64,000 bases of DNA from Brevundimonas sp. A19_0. Its GTDB lineage: Bacteria > Pseudomonadota > Alphaproteobacteria > Caulobacterales > Caulobacteraceae. The notes under the pieces were generated by a model. That model did no database searches. It was not told the origin of the DNA and was given only the letters and a program-made list of their open reading frames with translations. Where the stretch lies: the NCBI RefSeq assembly GCF_017744255.1, contig NZ_JAGHQP010000012.1, positions 26,678 to 90,677 on the forward strand. The letters are read 5' to 3'. Shown here one piece after another: positions 1-9,672 of the stretch. The first letter of the stretch is position 1, and each line of letters begins with the position of its first letter. A program made the position numbers and the translations under genes.

Positions 1-228
1 GGCCTGGACGCCATAGCGCCGGTCGTCGGCGCCACTGCCGGGGGCGGCGGGCAGCAGGAAGTGGTTCATGCCGCCGATGCCCAGCGACGGATCGCGGATA
101 CAGGCCGACACGCACGAGCCGAGGATGGTCGAGAACACCAGATTATGCCGATCGGTTACCTCGAACTCGCCCTGTCCGACGTGGACGCGGATTTCAGAGT
201 CGAGGGCCGGGTGTGGGGGTGCCGCCAT
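1..228 (-). CDS. cheD: Chemoreceptor glutamine deamidase CheD (C-terminus outside window)
   Basis: The frame starts with ATG at 228, and the first 76 residues are visible before the window edge. They contain the early CheD core: the LGSC segment with its catalytic-type Cys, then CIRDP and a GGMNHFLLP stretch. CheD deamidates receptor glutamines and, in other bacteria, acts with CheC-type phosphatases. The start overlaps the stop of the upstream cheY by one base, so the two are probably translationally coupled. It is the last visible gene of the chemotaxis operon; in Caulobacter the operon continues with further che genes, which would lie left of the window. Confidence 0.88.
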   Translation of the reverse strand, partial: MAAPPHPALDSEIRVHVGQGEFEVTDRHNLVFSTILGSCVSACIRDPSLGIGGMNHFLLPAAPGSGADDRRYGVQA

Positions 229-617
229 CACGTGATCGCCCCGTACACTTCCTCGATCTTGGCCCGCAGGGTCATGACGGTGAACGGCTTGACCAGGTAG
301 TTGTTGACCCCGAACTGCTGGGCACGCTGCACCAGTTCGGTATCGGCCCGGCCGGTCAGCATGATGAAGCCGATCGACTTGAGCTGGGGCGTCATGCGCA
401 CCGCGCGCAGCAGGCCGAGGCCGTCCAGCTTCGGCATGTTGAAGTCCGAGATGATCAGGTTGATGCGGGCGCTCAGCAGCACGCGCAGGGCGTCCTCGCC
501 GTCGATGGCATCCTCGATATTGTGGATGCCGATGTCCTTCAGGCCCGCGCGCACCAGCGAGCGGATCGTCTGTTGGTCATCGACGACCAGGGCGCGAATG
601 TCCGAGCCGGCCGGCAT
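228..617 (-). CDS. cheY: CheY-type single-domain response regulator (second copy in operon)
   Basis: This 129-residue receiver domain has no output domain. The acidic pair lies in VVDDQQ (about residues 12-14), the phospho-accepting Asp is D58 in SDFNMP, the Thr is in MLTGRA, and the conserved Lys is in the VKPF turn. It follows cheB with a one-base overlap and precedes cheD with a one-base overlap. The position matches the second cheY of the Caulobacter che operon. It would carry phosphoryl groups from CheA either to the flagellar motor or as a phosphate sink; which role cannot be read from sequence. Confidence 0.9.
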   Translation of the reverse strand: MPAGSDIRALVVDDQQTIRSLVRAGLKDIGIHNIEDAIDGEDALRVLLSARINLIISDFNMPKLDGLGLLRAVRMTPQLKSIGFIMLTGRADTELVQRAQQFGVNNYLVKPFTVMTLRAKIEEVYGAIT

Positions 618-1666
618 CAGGCAGCTCCTTTCCGGGAAGAGGCGGAGGAGGCGGATGCCGCACGCAACAGGGCGCCTCCGATCTGGTTGAGGGGCAGCTG
701 GCGCTGGACCGCGCCGATTTCCTGGGCCGCGCGCGGCATGCCGTAGACGATGCAGCTGGCCTCATCCTGGCCGATCGTCGTCGCGCCCGCCTCGCGCATA
801 CGCAGCAGACCTTCGGCCCCATCCCGGCCCATGCCGGTCAGGATCACGCCCACGGCCTGGGAGGTGGCGCGCGCAACCGAGCTGAACAGCACATCGACCG
901 ACGGCCGGTGGCCGGAGACGTGATCCGACTCGTCCAGCGCACAGACCAGACCGTTGCCACGGGCCGTGACGCGCAGGTGCGCGGGGCCGCCGGGGGCCAG
1001 ATAGACATGGCCGACTTCCAGCGGCGCACCCGGGCGGGCCTCGGTCACGTGCGGGGCGCAGGACCGGTCCATACGGGCGGCAAAACTGGTCGTGAAGGTG
1101 GCGGGCATATGCTGGGTGATGACCGTCGGCGGACAGTTGGCGGGGAACTGGCTCAGCACCGTCAGAATGGCCTCGACGCCGCCGGTCGAGGCGCCGATGG
1201 CAATGATCCGGTCGCCGGGCGTGTAGGGGGCGTGCGAGGTCGGGGCCGCTTCGCGCGGCGCCCGGTCGCGGACCCTGGCGCGGGCCGCCACATGGACCTT
1301 TTCGCACAGGCTGCCGAACTCGCCGGCCGAGGCGCCGACCGGCTTGCCCACGCAATCAACCGCGCCCAGTTCGAGGGCCTCCAGCGTCGCTTCCGCACCG
1401 CGCTGCGTCAGGGTCGAGACCATGACCACCGGCGTCGGGCGCAGGCGCATCAGCCGCTCAAGGAAGTCGAGGCCGTTCATGTTCGGCATCTCGATATCCA
1501 GGGTGATGACATCGGGGTTCAGCGCCTTGATGGCCTCGCGGGCCTCAAGGGGATCCGCCGCCTCGCCCACGACCCGGATGCCGGGATCGGCGCGCAGCTG
1601 CTGGGCGATCAGGGCCCGCATCGTGGCCGAGTCATCAACGATCAGGACGGAGATGGGATTAGCCAC
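617..1666 (-). CDS. cheB: Chemotaxis methylesterase/deamidase CheB
   Basis: The 349-residue product has an N-terminal receiver domain (acidic pair at 11-12, phospho-accepting D57 in [10 protein letters not shown], Lys in GKPVG), a linker of about 40 residues, and a C-terminal methylesterase domain. The esterase catalytic set is visible: Ser in IGASTGG, His in ITQHMP, Asp in GMGRDGAEG. CheB removes methyl groups from chemoreceptor glutamates when phosphorylated by CheA, giving adaptation. The start overlaps the 3' end of cheR by 8 bases and the stop overlaps the next cheY, consistent with coupled translation. Full length for the family. Confidence 0.95.
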   Translation of the reverse strand: MANPISVLIVDDSATMRALIAQQLRADPGIRVVGEAADPLEAREAIKALNPDVITLDIEMPNMNGLDFLERLMRLRPTPVVMVSTLTQRGAEATLEALELGAVDCVGKPVGASAGEFGSLCEKVHVAARARVRDRAPREAAPTSHAPYTPGDRIIAIGASTGGVEAILTVLSQFPANCPPTVITQHMPATFTTSFAARMDRSCAPHVTEARPGAPLEVGHVYLAPGGPAHLRVTARGNGLVCALDESDHVSGHRPSVDVLFSSVARATSQAVGVILTGMGRDGAEGLLRMREAGATTIGQDEASCIVYGMPRAAQEIGAVQRQLPLNQIGGALLRAASASSASSRKGAA

Positions 1667-2522
1667 GGCGCGACTCCCGGCGATAGCCCGTCAGGCCCTC
1701 GGGCTTGAGGTTCGGGTTCATGGCCCGCTCCGAGTGACCGATGTACAGCTGGGCGCCGTCATGCAGTTGTTCACTGAACCGTTCGAACAGCCGGTTCTGG
1801 GTCTGGTCGTCGAAATAGATGGCGACGTTGCGACAGAAGATCACGTCGAACCGGCCGCGCATCGGCCAGTCCCCCAGCAGGTTCAGGGTGCGGAAGGTGA
1901 TCAGGCCCTGGGCCTCGTCCGAGACCTTCCAGCCCCCCTCGACCCGGCGCACATGGCGGCTGCGCACGGCCGAAGGGATGGGGTCAACGTCGTCGTCCGA
2001 ATAGATGCCGGCAGCGGCGCGTGCGACGATCTGCGGATCGATGTCCGAGGCCAGGATGCGCACGTCCAGCCTGGCGGCCTCCGGCAGGGCCTCCAGCACC
2101 GTCATGGCCATGGAATAGGGCTCATGGCCGGCCGAGCAGCCGGCAGACCACAGACGCACCCGCCCCCCGGCGCGCGCCGTCTCGGCCAGCCGGGGCATGA
2201 CCTTGCTGCGCAGATGATCGAAATGGTGGGGCTCGCGGTAGAAGCGGGTCACATTGGTCGTCAGGGCGCTCAGCATGGCGCTGCGCTCCTCGACCTGGGA
2301 TTCATCGCGCACCAGCTCGCAATAGGCCGCAAAGTCCGGCAGCTTCAGCGTGCGCACGCGCTTGGCCAGCCGCGAATACATGAGCGACGCCTTGGCCTCG
2401 ACCATGTGGATGCCCGACATGGCGTACAGCAGGCCCGCGATCTCCGAGAAATCCTTCCAGGTGAAGAGATATTCGCCCGGAGAGGCGATCTCCGAGTTGC
2501 GCTGACGGACGGCGGCGGTCAT
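1659..2522 (-). CDS. cheR: Chemotaxis protein methyltransferase CheR
   Basis: The 287-residue protein has an N-terminal helical CheR domain (about 20-85) and a C-terminal SAM-dependent methyltransferase domain. The SAM-binding loop is in [14 protein letters not shown] and the catalytic-face motif is FDVIFCRNV. CheR adds methyl groups to receptor glutamates. The start ATG overlaps the cheW stop (ATGA arrangement) and the 3' end runs 8 bases into cheB. The neighbouring chemoreceptor ends in a tether-like pentapeptide (SWEEF) of the kind CheR binds in enterobacterial receptors, so the two may interact directly; that is an inference. Confidence 0.95.
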   Translation of the reverse strand: MTAAVRQRNSEIASPGEYLFTWKDFSEIAGLLYAMSGIHMVEAKASLMYSRLAKRVRTLKLPDFAAYCELVRDESQVEERSAMLSALTTNVTRFYREPHHFDHLRSKVMPRLAETARAGGRVRLWSAGCSAGHEPYSMAMTVLEALPEAARLDVRILASDIDPQIVARAAAGIYSDDDVDPIPSAVRSRHVRRVEGGWKVSDEAQGLITFRTLNLLGDWPMRGRFDVIFCRNVAIYFDDQTQNRLFERFSEQLHDGAQLYIGHSERAMNPNLKPEGLTGYRRESRRG

Positions 2523-2977
2523 GCGGCCTCGCGCAGTTCAGCCTCGGGCAGGATGCCGTCGAGGGAGACCAGGCTGATCATGTCGGCTTCCTGGGCGATG
2601 ACGCCCTTCACGAAGCAGCGCACCGCCTCGCACGACACGTCGGGGGCCGGCTGGATGGACTCCGAGCCCACCGTCAGGATGTCGGACACGGCCTCGACCA
2701 GCAGGCCGACGGTCTTGTCCCCGATGCGGGCCACGATGATCACGTGACGTTGCGACGGCTCGGTGGCGCCGAAACCCAGACGGGCGCCCAGGTCGATGAT
2801 GGGCAGCACCGTCCCGCGCAGGTTGATGACCCCCTTCACCCAGGTCGGGGCCTGCGGCAGCGGGGTGGCCATGGCCCAGCCGCGGATCTCGCGCACCGCG
2901 CGGATGTCCACGCAGAACTGCTGGGCGCCGATCCGGAAGGCGATGAGCTCGTGCGTCTTGTCGTTATCCTGGGTCAT
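2519..2977 (-). CDS. cheW: Chemotaxis coupling protein CheW
   Basis: This is a 152-residue single CheW domain with the hallmark stretches for REIRGW, the [12 protein letters not shown] strand-turn, the [11 protein letters not shown] strand and a C-terminal LDGIL. CheW bridges chemoreceptors and CheA in the signalling array. It begins two bases after the cheA stop region (cheA ends at 2981) and its stop overlaps the cheR start. Family-typical length; nothing unusual. Confidence 0.94.
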   Translation of the reverse strand: MTQDNDKTHELIAFRIGAQQFCVDIRAVREIRGWAMATPLPQAPTWVKGVINLRGTVLPIIDLGARLGFGATEPSQRHVIIVARIGDKTVGLLVEAVSDILTVGSESIQPAPDVSCEAVRCFVKGVIAQEADMISLVSLDGILPEAELREAA

Positions 2978-2980
2978 GGG

Positions 2981-5254
2981 TCAGCTCGCCTGGGCAAGGG
3001 GTTGTTGGGGGGCGACGGCCGGGCGCCGGGTGGCCACGAGCCCGTCGACATCGAGGATCAGGGCCACGCGGCCATCCCCGAGGATGGTTGCGGCGGCGAT
3101 GCCTTCGACCTGGCGGTAGTTCTGTTCCAGGCTCTTGATCACCACCTGGCGCTGGCCCTGGATCGCGTCGACACGCAGGGCGATCAGACCGCCCAGTTCG
3201 CTCTCGACCAGCAAGGTCACACCGGCCCGCGCATTGCCCTGGGTCGGGAATTTCAGCGCCTGGCCGACGTCGACCATGGGCACGTGACTGCCGCGCACGG
3301 CCAGAACGGTGCCTTCGGGCCCGAGGCCGCGGACGTCCGACGCCTTGGGCTGCAGCGTTTCGACGATGACGGTGATCGGCACGACCAGGGTCTGGTCGCC
3401 GACCGTCACCACCATGCCGTCCAGCACCGCCAGCGTCAGCGGCAGGCTGAGGGTGAACAGCGAACCCTTGCCGGGCGTCGAGGTGATGGTGATGCGGCCG
3501 CCCAGCGCCTGGATCGAGCGCTTGACGACATCCATGCCGACCCCGCGGCCCGAGATGTCCGAGATGGTCGAGGCGGTCGAGAAGCCCGGCGCGAAGATCA
3601 GATTGTCGATCTCGTCATCCGTCAGCGTCGCGTCCGCATCGATCAGGCCGCGCTCGACGGCGATCGCCTTGACCCGGGTCCGGTCGATGCCCTTGCCGTC
3701 GTCCGAGATCTCGATGACGATCCGGCCTGAGCGGTGCAGGGCGGCCAGGCGGATGGTGCCCTCTTCGGGCTTGCCGGCCTCGCGCCGCTGTTCCGGCGTC
3801 TCCAGACCATGATCGATCGCATTGCGGATCATGTGGGTCAGCGGATCGGACAGGCGTTCGATGACGGTCTTGTCGACCTCGGTGTTCTCGCCCTCGGTCA
3901 CCAGTCGGACGGACTTGCCCGTCATGCCCGCCACTTCGCGGACCAGGCGCGGCATGCGCTGGAAGACCGACTTCACCGGCTGGGCGCGGATGGCCATGAC
4001 GCTGTCCTGGATTTCGCGCGTCAGCTGCTCCAGATCGTCCAGGCCCAGGGCGACACTGCCCGAGGGCGCGGCGCCTTCCTCCAGAACCTTCTGCGCCAGC
4101 ATGGCCTGGTTGATGACCAGCTCGCCGACCAGATCGATCAGGCGATCCACGCGGTCCAGATCGACGCGGATGGTTTGCTGCGTCGGCGTCGCGGAAGACC
4201 CGGTCGAGGCCTCGTTTGCCGCACGGGGGGGCGCAGAGGCAGGAGGCGAGGCCTCGACCGCCGACCCTTGGGGAGCCGGAGCCTGGGAAACATCAGAAAC
4301 GTCAGCCTGCGGAGCCGGGACATCCCCGGTCGATTCCGTTGCGGCAGCGGCATCCCGCGCCATGGCCAGGATGGCGTCCAGCGAGAAGGCCTCGCCCGCG
4401 GCGGGGGCCTCGGCGACGGGCTCCGGCATGGCGGGGGTCTCTTCCACCGCCAGAACCGGCAGCGGCGCCTCCACGATCTCGTCCGCACCCTCTCCAGCCG
4501 ACCGCCGGATGGTCAGATCGCAGTCAAAGTCAGCAAATTCGAAGACCTCCCGGATACGGTCTTCCCCGACCGTGCCCGGCATGCTGACCGTCCAGCAGAG
4601 ATAGGCGCCCTGGGCGTCCAGATCGTTGAGGTCCGGCACACCGCTGTCGTCCAGGGTGACCGTGGTCTCGCCCAGCGCGGCCAGTTCCCGCAGCAGGACC
4701 GCCGGATCATTGCCGTTCCGGTACAGGGCCGACTGGGGCCGCAGGATGATTTCCCACGGAGCATCCGCGACCGGCGCGAGTTCGAGCGGCGCCGGATCAT
4801 CGCCCAGCGAGATCAGCATCGGCTTGAAGCCGAAGTCGGGCATGTCGTCGCCGGCGGCCTCGTCCTCGACGTCTCCGAGGAAGGCCTGCAGTTCCTGGAT
4901 CAGGGCCTGATCGCCCTCCTCGCCCAGATCCTCCCCGGCCTTGGCCGCGGTGATGTGGTCGGACAGGCGGTCGGCCGAGCGCAGCATGACCCGGACGACG
5001 GCCGCGTCGGCCTCGAGGGTCTGGTTGCGGACCGCATCCAGGGTGGTTTCAAAGACGTGGGCAAAGCGCACCAGGGTGTCGAGACCGAAGGCGCCGGCCC
5101 CGCCCTTCACCGAATGGACCGCACGGAAGACGGCGTTGACGGTTTCGGGGTCGGTGGCACCGGCCTCCATCTCCAGCAGGCCGCTTTCCAGGTCCGCGAG
5201 CAGTTCGTCGCATTCCTGAAAGAAGGTGGCCTTGATTTCTTCCATCGGATCCAT
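2981..5254 (-). CDS. cheA: Chemotaxis histidine kinase CheA
   Basis: The 757-residue kinase has the standard CheA order. P1 is an HPt domain with phospho-accepting H47 in AVHSVKGGAGAFG. A P2-like and linker region rich in Ala, Pro and Glu spans about 120-350. The P3 dimerisation helices include DLVGELVINQAM. The P4 GHKL ATPase shows an N box HMIRNAIDHGLE, a G1 box DDGKGID and GRGVGMDVVK. The P5 CheW-like regulatory domain is at the C-terminus. It phosphorylates the CheY proteins and CheB. The Ala/Pro-rich linker between 250 and 350 is low complexity and is probably a flexible tether. Confidence 0.95.
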   Translation of the reverse strand: MDPMEEIKATFFQECDELLADLESGLLEMEAGATDPETVNAVFRAVHSVKGGAGAFGLDTLVRFAHVFETTLDAVRNQTLEADAAVVRVMLRSADRLSDHITAAKAGEDLGEEGDQALIQELQAFLGDVEDEAAGDDMPDFGFKPMLISLGDDPAPLELAPVADAPWEIILRPQSALYRNGNDPAVLLRELAALGETTVTLDDSGVPDLNDLDAQGAYLCWTVSMPGTVGEDRIREVFEFADFDCDLTIRRSAGEGADEIVEAPLPVLAVEETPAMPEPVAEAPAAGEAFSLDAILAMARDAAAATESTGDVPAPQADVSDVSQAPAPQGSAVEASPPASAPPRAANEASTGSSATPTQQTIRVDLDRVDRLIDLVGELVINQAMLAQKVLEEGAAPSGSVALGLDDLEQLTREIQDSVMAIRAQPVKSVFQRMPRLVREVAGMTGKSVRLVTEGENTEVDKTVIERLSDPLTHMIRNAIDHGLETPEQRREAGKPEEGTIRLAALHRSGRIVIEISDDGKGIDRTRVKAIAVERGLIDADATLTDDEIDNLIFAPGFSTASTISDISGRGVGMDVVKRSIQALGGRITITSTPGKGSLFTLSLPLTLAVLDGMVVTVGDQTLVVPITVIVETLQPKASDVRGLGPEGTVLAVRGSHVPMVDVGQALKFPTQGNARAGVTLLVESELGGLIALRVDAIQGQRQVVIKSLEQNYRQVEGIAAATILGDGRVALILDVDGLVATRRPAVAPQQPLAQAS

Positions 5255-5263
5255 GGCGAGACC

Positions 5264-5629
5264 TCAGGCAGACACGCGGCGAACGGCGTCGACGAGCTTT
5301 TCGGGGTCGAAGGGTTTGACGATCCAGCCGGTGGCGCCGGCGTCGCGGGCCCGCTTCTTCTTGTCCATGCTGCTCTCGGTCGAGAGCACCAGGATGGGCA
5401 TGCCGGTGTAGCGACCGTCGGCGCGCACCGCCTCGATGAAGCCGAAACCGTCGAGGTTCGGCATGTTGATGTCGGTGATCACCACGTCCGGCGCGCTGTC
5501 GGCCAGGACTTCCAGCCCCTGGACCCCGTCGTCCGCCTGGACGACGTTGAAGGAGGCCTTCTCGAGGGCCATGCGCAGCATGCGACGCATGGTCGGCGAG
5601 TCATCGACGGTCAGAACGGTCATGCTCAC
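5264..5629 (-). CDS. cheY: CheY-type response regulator (first copy in operon)
   Basis: A 121-residue lone receiver domain: DD at 9-10, phospho-accepting D53 in ITDINMPNLDG, a STESS loop carrying the Thr/Ser position, and the Lys in VKPFDPEKL. It sits immediately before cheA (9 bases between) and its start overlaps the end of the STAS-domain gene by four bases. The placement equals cheYI of Caulobacter crescentus. The SMDKKKRARDAGA segment resembles CheY proteins acting on the flagellar switch, but function cannot be assigned beyond receiver. Confidence 0.93.
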   Translation of the reverse strand: MSMTVLTVDDSPTMRRMLRMALEKASFNVVQADDGVQGLEVLADSAPDVVITDINMPNLDGFGFIEAVRADGRYTGMPILVLSTESSMDKKKRARDAGATGWIVKPFDPEKLVDAVRRVSA

Positions 5630-5916
5630 TGGGAAAGCTCCTCAGCCAGGGGGGCGCGGAAGGGAAAACCGAGGGCCTCAAGGCCCGAACAGAAGGCGGG
5701 TGAAGGGTCCGTGATCCGGAGGGCGTGGCCGTCCTGGGCCCAGGTCTTGAACGCGGCGAGCAGCACCTGCAGACCCTGACCGCCGACCCGCTCCACATCG
5801 AAGCCGTAGAGGTCCAGGTCCCGGCCGCGGAGGGGCTTGAGCCCTTCCGCGACCGTCGTGGCGGTCGAGCTGTCCAGCCGGGCCGGGAGGACGAAGTGGG
5901 GGCCGGCCTCCGTCAT
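5626..5916 (-). CDS. STAS-domain protein of the che operon
   Basis: This small 96-residue protein has the pattern of a STAS domain: an N-terminal beta strand and LDSSTA motif, a central DVERVGGQGLQVLLAAF helix equivalent to the anti-sigma-factor-antagonist core, and a C-terminal amphipathic helix. The Ser that is phosphorylated in SpoIIAA-like proteins is replaced by Gly in the VGGQGLQ stretch as I align it, so phosphoregulation of that type is doubtful. In Caulobacter the gene at this operon position has been called cheX, but that name also belongs to an unrelated phosphatase family, so no symbol is given. Both ends overlap neighbours by one or four bases. Confidence 0.75.
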   Translation of the reverse strand: MTEAGPHFVLPARLDSSTATTVAEGLKPLRGRDLDLYGFDVERVGGQGLQVLLAAFKTWAQDGHALRITDPSPAFCSGLEALGFPFRAPLAEELSQ

Positions 5917-8552
5917 CAGAACTCTTCCCAGCTGTCGACCGCCAGGGCGGTGTTACCGGCCGCACGCGGCATCGATTGGCGGCTGGCGAACTCCGACACG
6001 CGGGCCTGGGCCGCCCGTGCAGGGCTGGGGGCGGCGCGGTGGCGATCGGCGCTGGCCTCGACCGGGCGCTGGTTGCCGACCTCGAAGCGACCGACCAGAC
6101 GGGCCAGTTCGGCGGCCTCCTGTGTCAGATTGTGGCTGGCCGCGGTGGATTCCTCGACCATGGCCGCGTTCTGCTGGGTCGTCTGGTCCATCTGGTTGAC
6201 GGCCGTATTGACCTGGCTGAGCGCGGTCGCCTGTTCCTGGGCCGAGGCATTGATCTCGGCCATCAGGGCGTTGATCTCGCTGACGCGGCCGACGATGGCG
6301 GTCAGGGCCTGGCCGGTCTGGCCCACCAGGCTCACGCCATCCTTGACCTGACCGGTCGAGGCGGAAATCAGGGTCTTGATCTCCTTGGCTGCCTCGGCCG
6401 AGCGCTGGGCCAGGGCCCGCACTTCGGAGGCGACGACCGCAAAGCCGCGACCGGCATCGCCCGCCCGGGCCGCCTCGACCCCGGCGTTCAGGGCCAGCAG
6501 GTTGGTCTGGAAGGCGATCTCGTCGATCACGCCGATGATCTGGCTGATCTGGTCGGCCGAGGCCTCGATCTCGCCCATGGCCGTGATGGCCTTGGCCACC
6601 ACATTGCCGCTGACCTCGGCGTCGTTGCGGGCGTCGGTGACGACCACATTGGCGCGCTGGGCCCCTTCGGCGGTCCGGCGCACGGTGGCCGTGATCTGGT
6701 CGAGGGCCGCAGCGGTCTCTTCCAGGGTGGCGGCCTGTTGCTCGGTCCGGCGCGACAGATCGTCGGCGGCCTGGCTGATCTCACCGGCTCCGGTCTGCAT
6801 GGCCAGGGCGTTGTTGGTGATGACGCTCATGGCGTCTTCCAGCTTGCTCATCGCATCGTTGAAGTCGGCCTTCAGCGCGGCGTAGTCACCGGGGAAGTCG
6901 GCATTGATGCGGTGCGCCAGCTTGCCGGCGGCCAGGGCGCTCAGGCCACGACCGGTTTCGGCGACGACGCGGGACTGGACTTCGGCAGCCTTGCGATCCG
7001 CTTCCTGGCGTTGCTCGCGCTCGATCTCGACCTGGGTCACGTCCGTGGCGAACTTTACGACCTTGTAGGGCTTGCCGTTCGAATCGAGGATCGGGTTGTA
7101 GCTGGCCTCGATCACCGCGCGGGCACCGCCGCGGCCATAGCGGGTGAACTTGTCGACGATGAATTCGCCGGCGTTCAGGCGACGCCAGAAGGCCTGGTAT
7201 TCGGCCGAGGCGGCGAAGTCCTTGTCGACGAACATGCTGTGGTGACGGCCCTGGACCTCTTCGAGCGAGTAGTTGAGGACCTTCAGGAAGTTCTCGTTGG
7301 CCGTCAGGATCTTGCCGGTCAGGTCGAACTCGATGATGGCCTGGGCGCGTCCGGCGGCCTGCAGCTGGGCCACATAGTCGGCGACCTGGGTCTCGCGGGC
7401 CCGGGCCTCGGTCACGTCCTCCCACTGCAGGGCGTTACCGATATAGTTGCCATCCCGGTCGCGCACGGCGCTGACGTTCAGGTCGAACGTCAGATCCCCG
7501 ACCTTGATCTCGGCCCGGTGGGGCAGACGCGACGGATCCGACAGCATCTGGCGCTGGTGGTTCGGGTTCTTGTGAAACACGTCGATGCATTGACCCAGGA
7601 TCCGGTCCGGGTCGAAGCCATTCCAAAGGGTACGGAAGGCCTGGGCATTCTCGGACAGCATCTTCTTGGTCGCGCTGTTGACGTGAAGAATCTTGAAGTC
7701 GCGGTCGATGGTCATCATCGCCGTCGACGAGCCCTCAAAGGCGGCCGACTTGAAGGCGTCGTTCCACGCCTCGGCGCGGCTGGCGTCCAGAAGGTCGGCG
7801 TTCTGCTTGAACTGCACCAGGGCCCGGGCCATGGCACCGATCTCATCACCCCGCTCGCGACCGGCGATTTCACCCTCGAGCCGGTTCTGGACCAGGGCGC
7901 CCATGGCGTCGGTGAGGCCGACCAGCGGCTTGGCGACAGCACGGGTCAGAAGCCAGGCGATGCCAATCGACATCAGAACGAGCACCAGAATGCCGCCGGC
8001 GATCTGGATCTTGCCCTTGTTGACCGAGCCGGACAGCTGCGCGCGCGCGGTGTCGCGTTGGGCGGCGAACAGGCCCTGGGTCGCCTCAAGGGCGTCTTCG
8101 GCGCCGGACATCATCTGGTCAGCCGTACCCTGGCTGCCGACGGCCGGGCGGAGGGCCGTGGCCGAGGCGCTGTTCGTGACCGCCTGGTACCAGGCTTCGG
8201 CGGCCTGGCCGGCCTTGTCGATCTGCGCGATCTGCTCGGGATTGTCCTCGGCGGCCTCTCTCAGCTCGGCAAGGGACTTTTCAAAGTTGCCGCGGTGGGC
8301 ATCCAGACGCTCGCGGTAGTACGGCTCGCCGGTGAGGGTGTAGCCCCGGAAGCTGTTCTCCTGACGGGTCAGGTAAAAGCGCGCCATGGCGGTGGTGTCG
8401 TAGGCGTTACCCGCCACCCTCGCCTGTTCCTGGCGAAGGTTGATCTGGCGGAATTCCAGAACCGAAACGGCCCCGACCACCGCCATCAGGGCGACGACCA
8501 CGGCGAAGGCGGCGGCGAGCTTGCGGCCGATTTTCCAGTTGGACAGGCGCAT
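5916..8552 (-). CDS. Methyl-accepting chemotaxis protein with two PAS domains
   Basis: The 878-residue receptor has TM helix 1 (about 11-31), a helical periplasmic region (about 40-180), TM helix 2 (about 185-205), HAMP (206-255), PAS-like domain 1 (about 265-382), PAS-like domain 2 (about 400-507) and a second HAMP-like linker. The cytoplasmic signalling domain has the hairpin tip [20 protein letters not shown]. The C-terminus is SWEEF, matching the aromatic-x-x-aromatic tether that recruits CheR/CheB in some receptors. It heads the che gene set, the place of mcpA in Caulobacter, but is longer because of the PAS pair, suggesting additional cytoplasmic or redox/energy sensing (inference). Confidence 0.92.
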   Translation of the reverse strand: MRLSNWKIGRKLAAAFAVVVALMAVVGAVSVLEFRQINLRQEQARVAGNAYDTTAMARFYLTRQENSFRGYTLTGEPYYRERLDAHRGNFEKSLAELREAAEDNPEQIAQIDKAGQAAEAWYQAVTNSASATALRPAVGSQGTADQMMSGAEDALEATQGLFAAQRDTARAQLSGSVNKGKIQIAGGILVLVLMSIGIAWLLTRAVAKPLVGLTDAMGALVQNRLEGEIAGRERGDEIGAMARALVQFKQNADLLDASRAEAWNDAFKSAAFEGSSTAMMTIDRDFKILHVNSATKKMLSENAQAFRTLWNGFDPDRILGQCIDVFHKNPNHQRQMLSDPSRLPHRAEIKVGDLTFDLNVSAVRDRDGNYIGNALQWEDVTEARARETQVADYVAQLQAAGRAQAIIEFDLTGKILTANENFLKVLNYSLEEVQGRHHSMFVDKDFAASAEYQAFWRRLNAGEFIVDKFTRYGRGGARAVIEASYNPILDSNGKPYKVVKFATDVTQVEIEREQRQEADRKAAEVQSRVVAETGRGLSALAAGKLAHRINADFPGDYAALKADFNDAMSKLEDAMSVITNNALAMQTGAGEISQAADDLSRRTEQQAATLEETAAALDQITATVRRTAEGAQRANVVVTDARNDAEVSGNVVAKAITAMGEIEASADQISQIIGVIDEIAFQTNLLALNAGVEAARAGDAGRGFAVVASEVRALAQRSAEAAKEIKTLISASTGQVKDGVSLVGQTGQALTAIVGRVSEINALMAEINASAQEQATALSQVNTAVNQMDQTTQQNAAMVEESTAASHNLTQEAAELARLVGRFEVGNQRPVEASADRHRAAPSPARAAQARVSEFASRQSMPRAAGNTALAVDSWEEF

Positions 8553-8582
8553 CTTTTATATCCCTTGAATTCGCGGAGGCGG

Positions 8583-9299
8583 TCAGAAGCTGTAGGAGAT
8601 CGAGGCGACCAGGCGGCCGTCGTAACGGCTGCCCAGTTCGTGGCTGTCGGTGTCGTACCAGCGCAGATCGCCCGAGATCGCGGGGGTGAACTTGTGCTTC
8701 ACGCCGACATTCCAGGCGTCGTAGTCGTTTCCGCCGTCGAGGCGCCGCAGGCCGTAGGCCACGCTCAGCTTGTCGTTCGACGTGAGTTTGAAAGTGGCCT
8801 GCGCCTCGGTCCACCACGCCTCCTCGGTGGCGCCATAGCCGTCGGCCGAATAGTTGACGCGGAAGCGGGCGCTGACGCGGCTGGTCAGGGCGCGCGAAAT
8901 ATCGCCCTGGACCTCGACATAGCTGCTGTCGACGCCATTGGTTTCATTCAGCATCTGGCGGTGCATGACGACGAAGTCGACGTCCCAGTCGCCGAGCTCG
9001 CGCTCATAACCGGCCGACAGAATGAACTCCGAGTCGGCGCCCCGGGACGAGGTCGCCTCGGAGATGAAAGCGTTGACGTAGAAGGCGTTGGGCTGCCACC
9101 GCACTGAACCGAAGGCGGCCGGGTCCTCATTGCTCTTGCCGAGGCCCTTGCCGGTATACTCGCTGGCAATACCGATCTGGCCGGTGATGGGATCCGGCTC
9201 ACCTGCAGATGCGGTGGCAGCGGCCGGCGACACGGCCAGCAGCGAGCCGGCGACGAGGGCAAGGACAGACGAGAGTTGAGCGAGCTTCATTGTTTTCAT
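8583..9299 (-). CDS. TorF-family putative outer-membrane porin
   Basis: The product is a secreted beta-barrel protein of about 238 residues. A signal peptide (MKTMKLAQ start, hydrophobic core, AAA-type cleavage region) precedes GQIGIASEYTGKGLGKSNEDPA, the opening strand typical of the TIGR02001/TorF family, then repeated amphipathic strands and a C-terminal aromatic residue (SYSF) as expected for BAM-dependent barrels. Two starts are possible, 9299 and 9290; the GGA at 9300-9302 is better spaced for 9290. Same strand as the chemoreceptor gene with a 30-bp gap, so cotranscription is possible. Function in the family is not established. Confidence 0.8.
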   Translation of the reverse strand: MKTMKLAQLSSVLALVAGSLLAVSPAAATASAGEPDPITGQIGIASEYTGKGLGKSNEDPAAFGSVRWQPNAFYVNAFISEATSSRGADSEFILSAGYERELGDWDVDFVVMHRQMLNETNGVDSSYVEVQGDISRALTSRVSARFRVNYSADGYGATEEAWWTEAQATFKLTSNDKLSVAYGLRRLDGGNDYDAWNVGVKHKFTPAISGDLRWYDTDSHELGSRYDGRLVASISYSF

Positions 9300-9672
9300 T
9301 CCAGAATGGCGGGGGGCCGGGCAGGCCTGCGTGAGGGGCCTGCGGGACAGGCTCATGAGAGGAGAAGGCGCGGAGGGAACAGCGCGCGGGTTCCTCGCCT
9401 CCGATGCGGCACCCCGCACGGGGGTGTCGGACCGGGACGGGCGCCGAAAAGCCTGTACTGATGTGATCAAGCGCATTCTTCGCTCCCTTGCATGGGAGAC
9501 GGGATCGCGGACCCTAGATTTATGAGGTCTTAAGTACGTGGTTGCACGTGTCGCAGCGGTGCAAAACGCTGCCGTTAACCATTATTTCAAGCGTGGAACC
9601 GCTTAGTGACAACAAGGGAGGCGTATCAGGACAGAGTCCCGATTCGACCTGAAAAAAGACGGGTAGGTCAGT
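9300..9672. other. Divergent intergenic region between porin and response regulator
   Basis: About 370 bp without a convincing gene. It must carry the promoters for the minus-strand porin/che genes and the plus-strand regulator. Visible elements are a CtrA-like TTAACCAT at 9575-9582 and two interleaved inverted repeats: TTGCAC (9542-9547) with GTGCAA, and GCAGCG with CGCTGC over roughly 9553-9572. Short frames here have no coding features and are rejected. Confidence 0.5.
9575..9582 (+). promoter_or_regulatory. CtrA-like half site TTAACCAT
   Basis: The 8-mer TTAACCAT matches a known Caulobacter CtrA recognition variant. It lies 90 bases upstream of the FixJ-like regulator start and 276 bases upstream of the divergent porin. 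No second TTAA at the 7-base spacing is present, so it is a half-type site. The assignment is by motif only. Confidence 0.4.

Noticed and set aside
5626..5916. Naming the STAS gene cheX
   Set aside because: The name is also used for an unrelated CheY-P phosphatase; the sequence is a STAS domain.
5976..9107. Long open frames opposite real genes (also 41513-44059, 59273-62524, 3734-5779)
   Set aside because: They mirror well-identified genes; high GC at third codon positions removes stops on the other strand. Their translations have repetitive His/Gly/Arg/Asp composition and no domains.
9276..9525. Short plus-strand frames in the porin/regulator gap
   Set aside because: No ribosome-binding site, no domain, compositional match to shadow frames.
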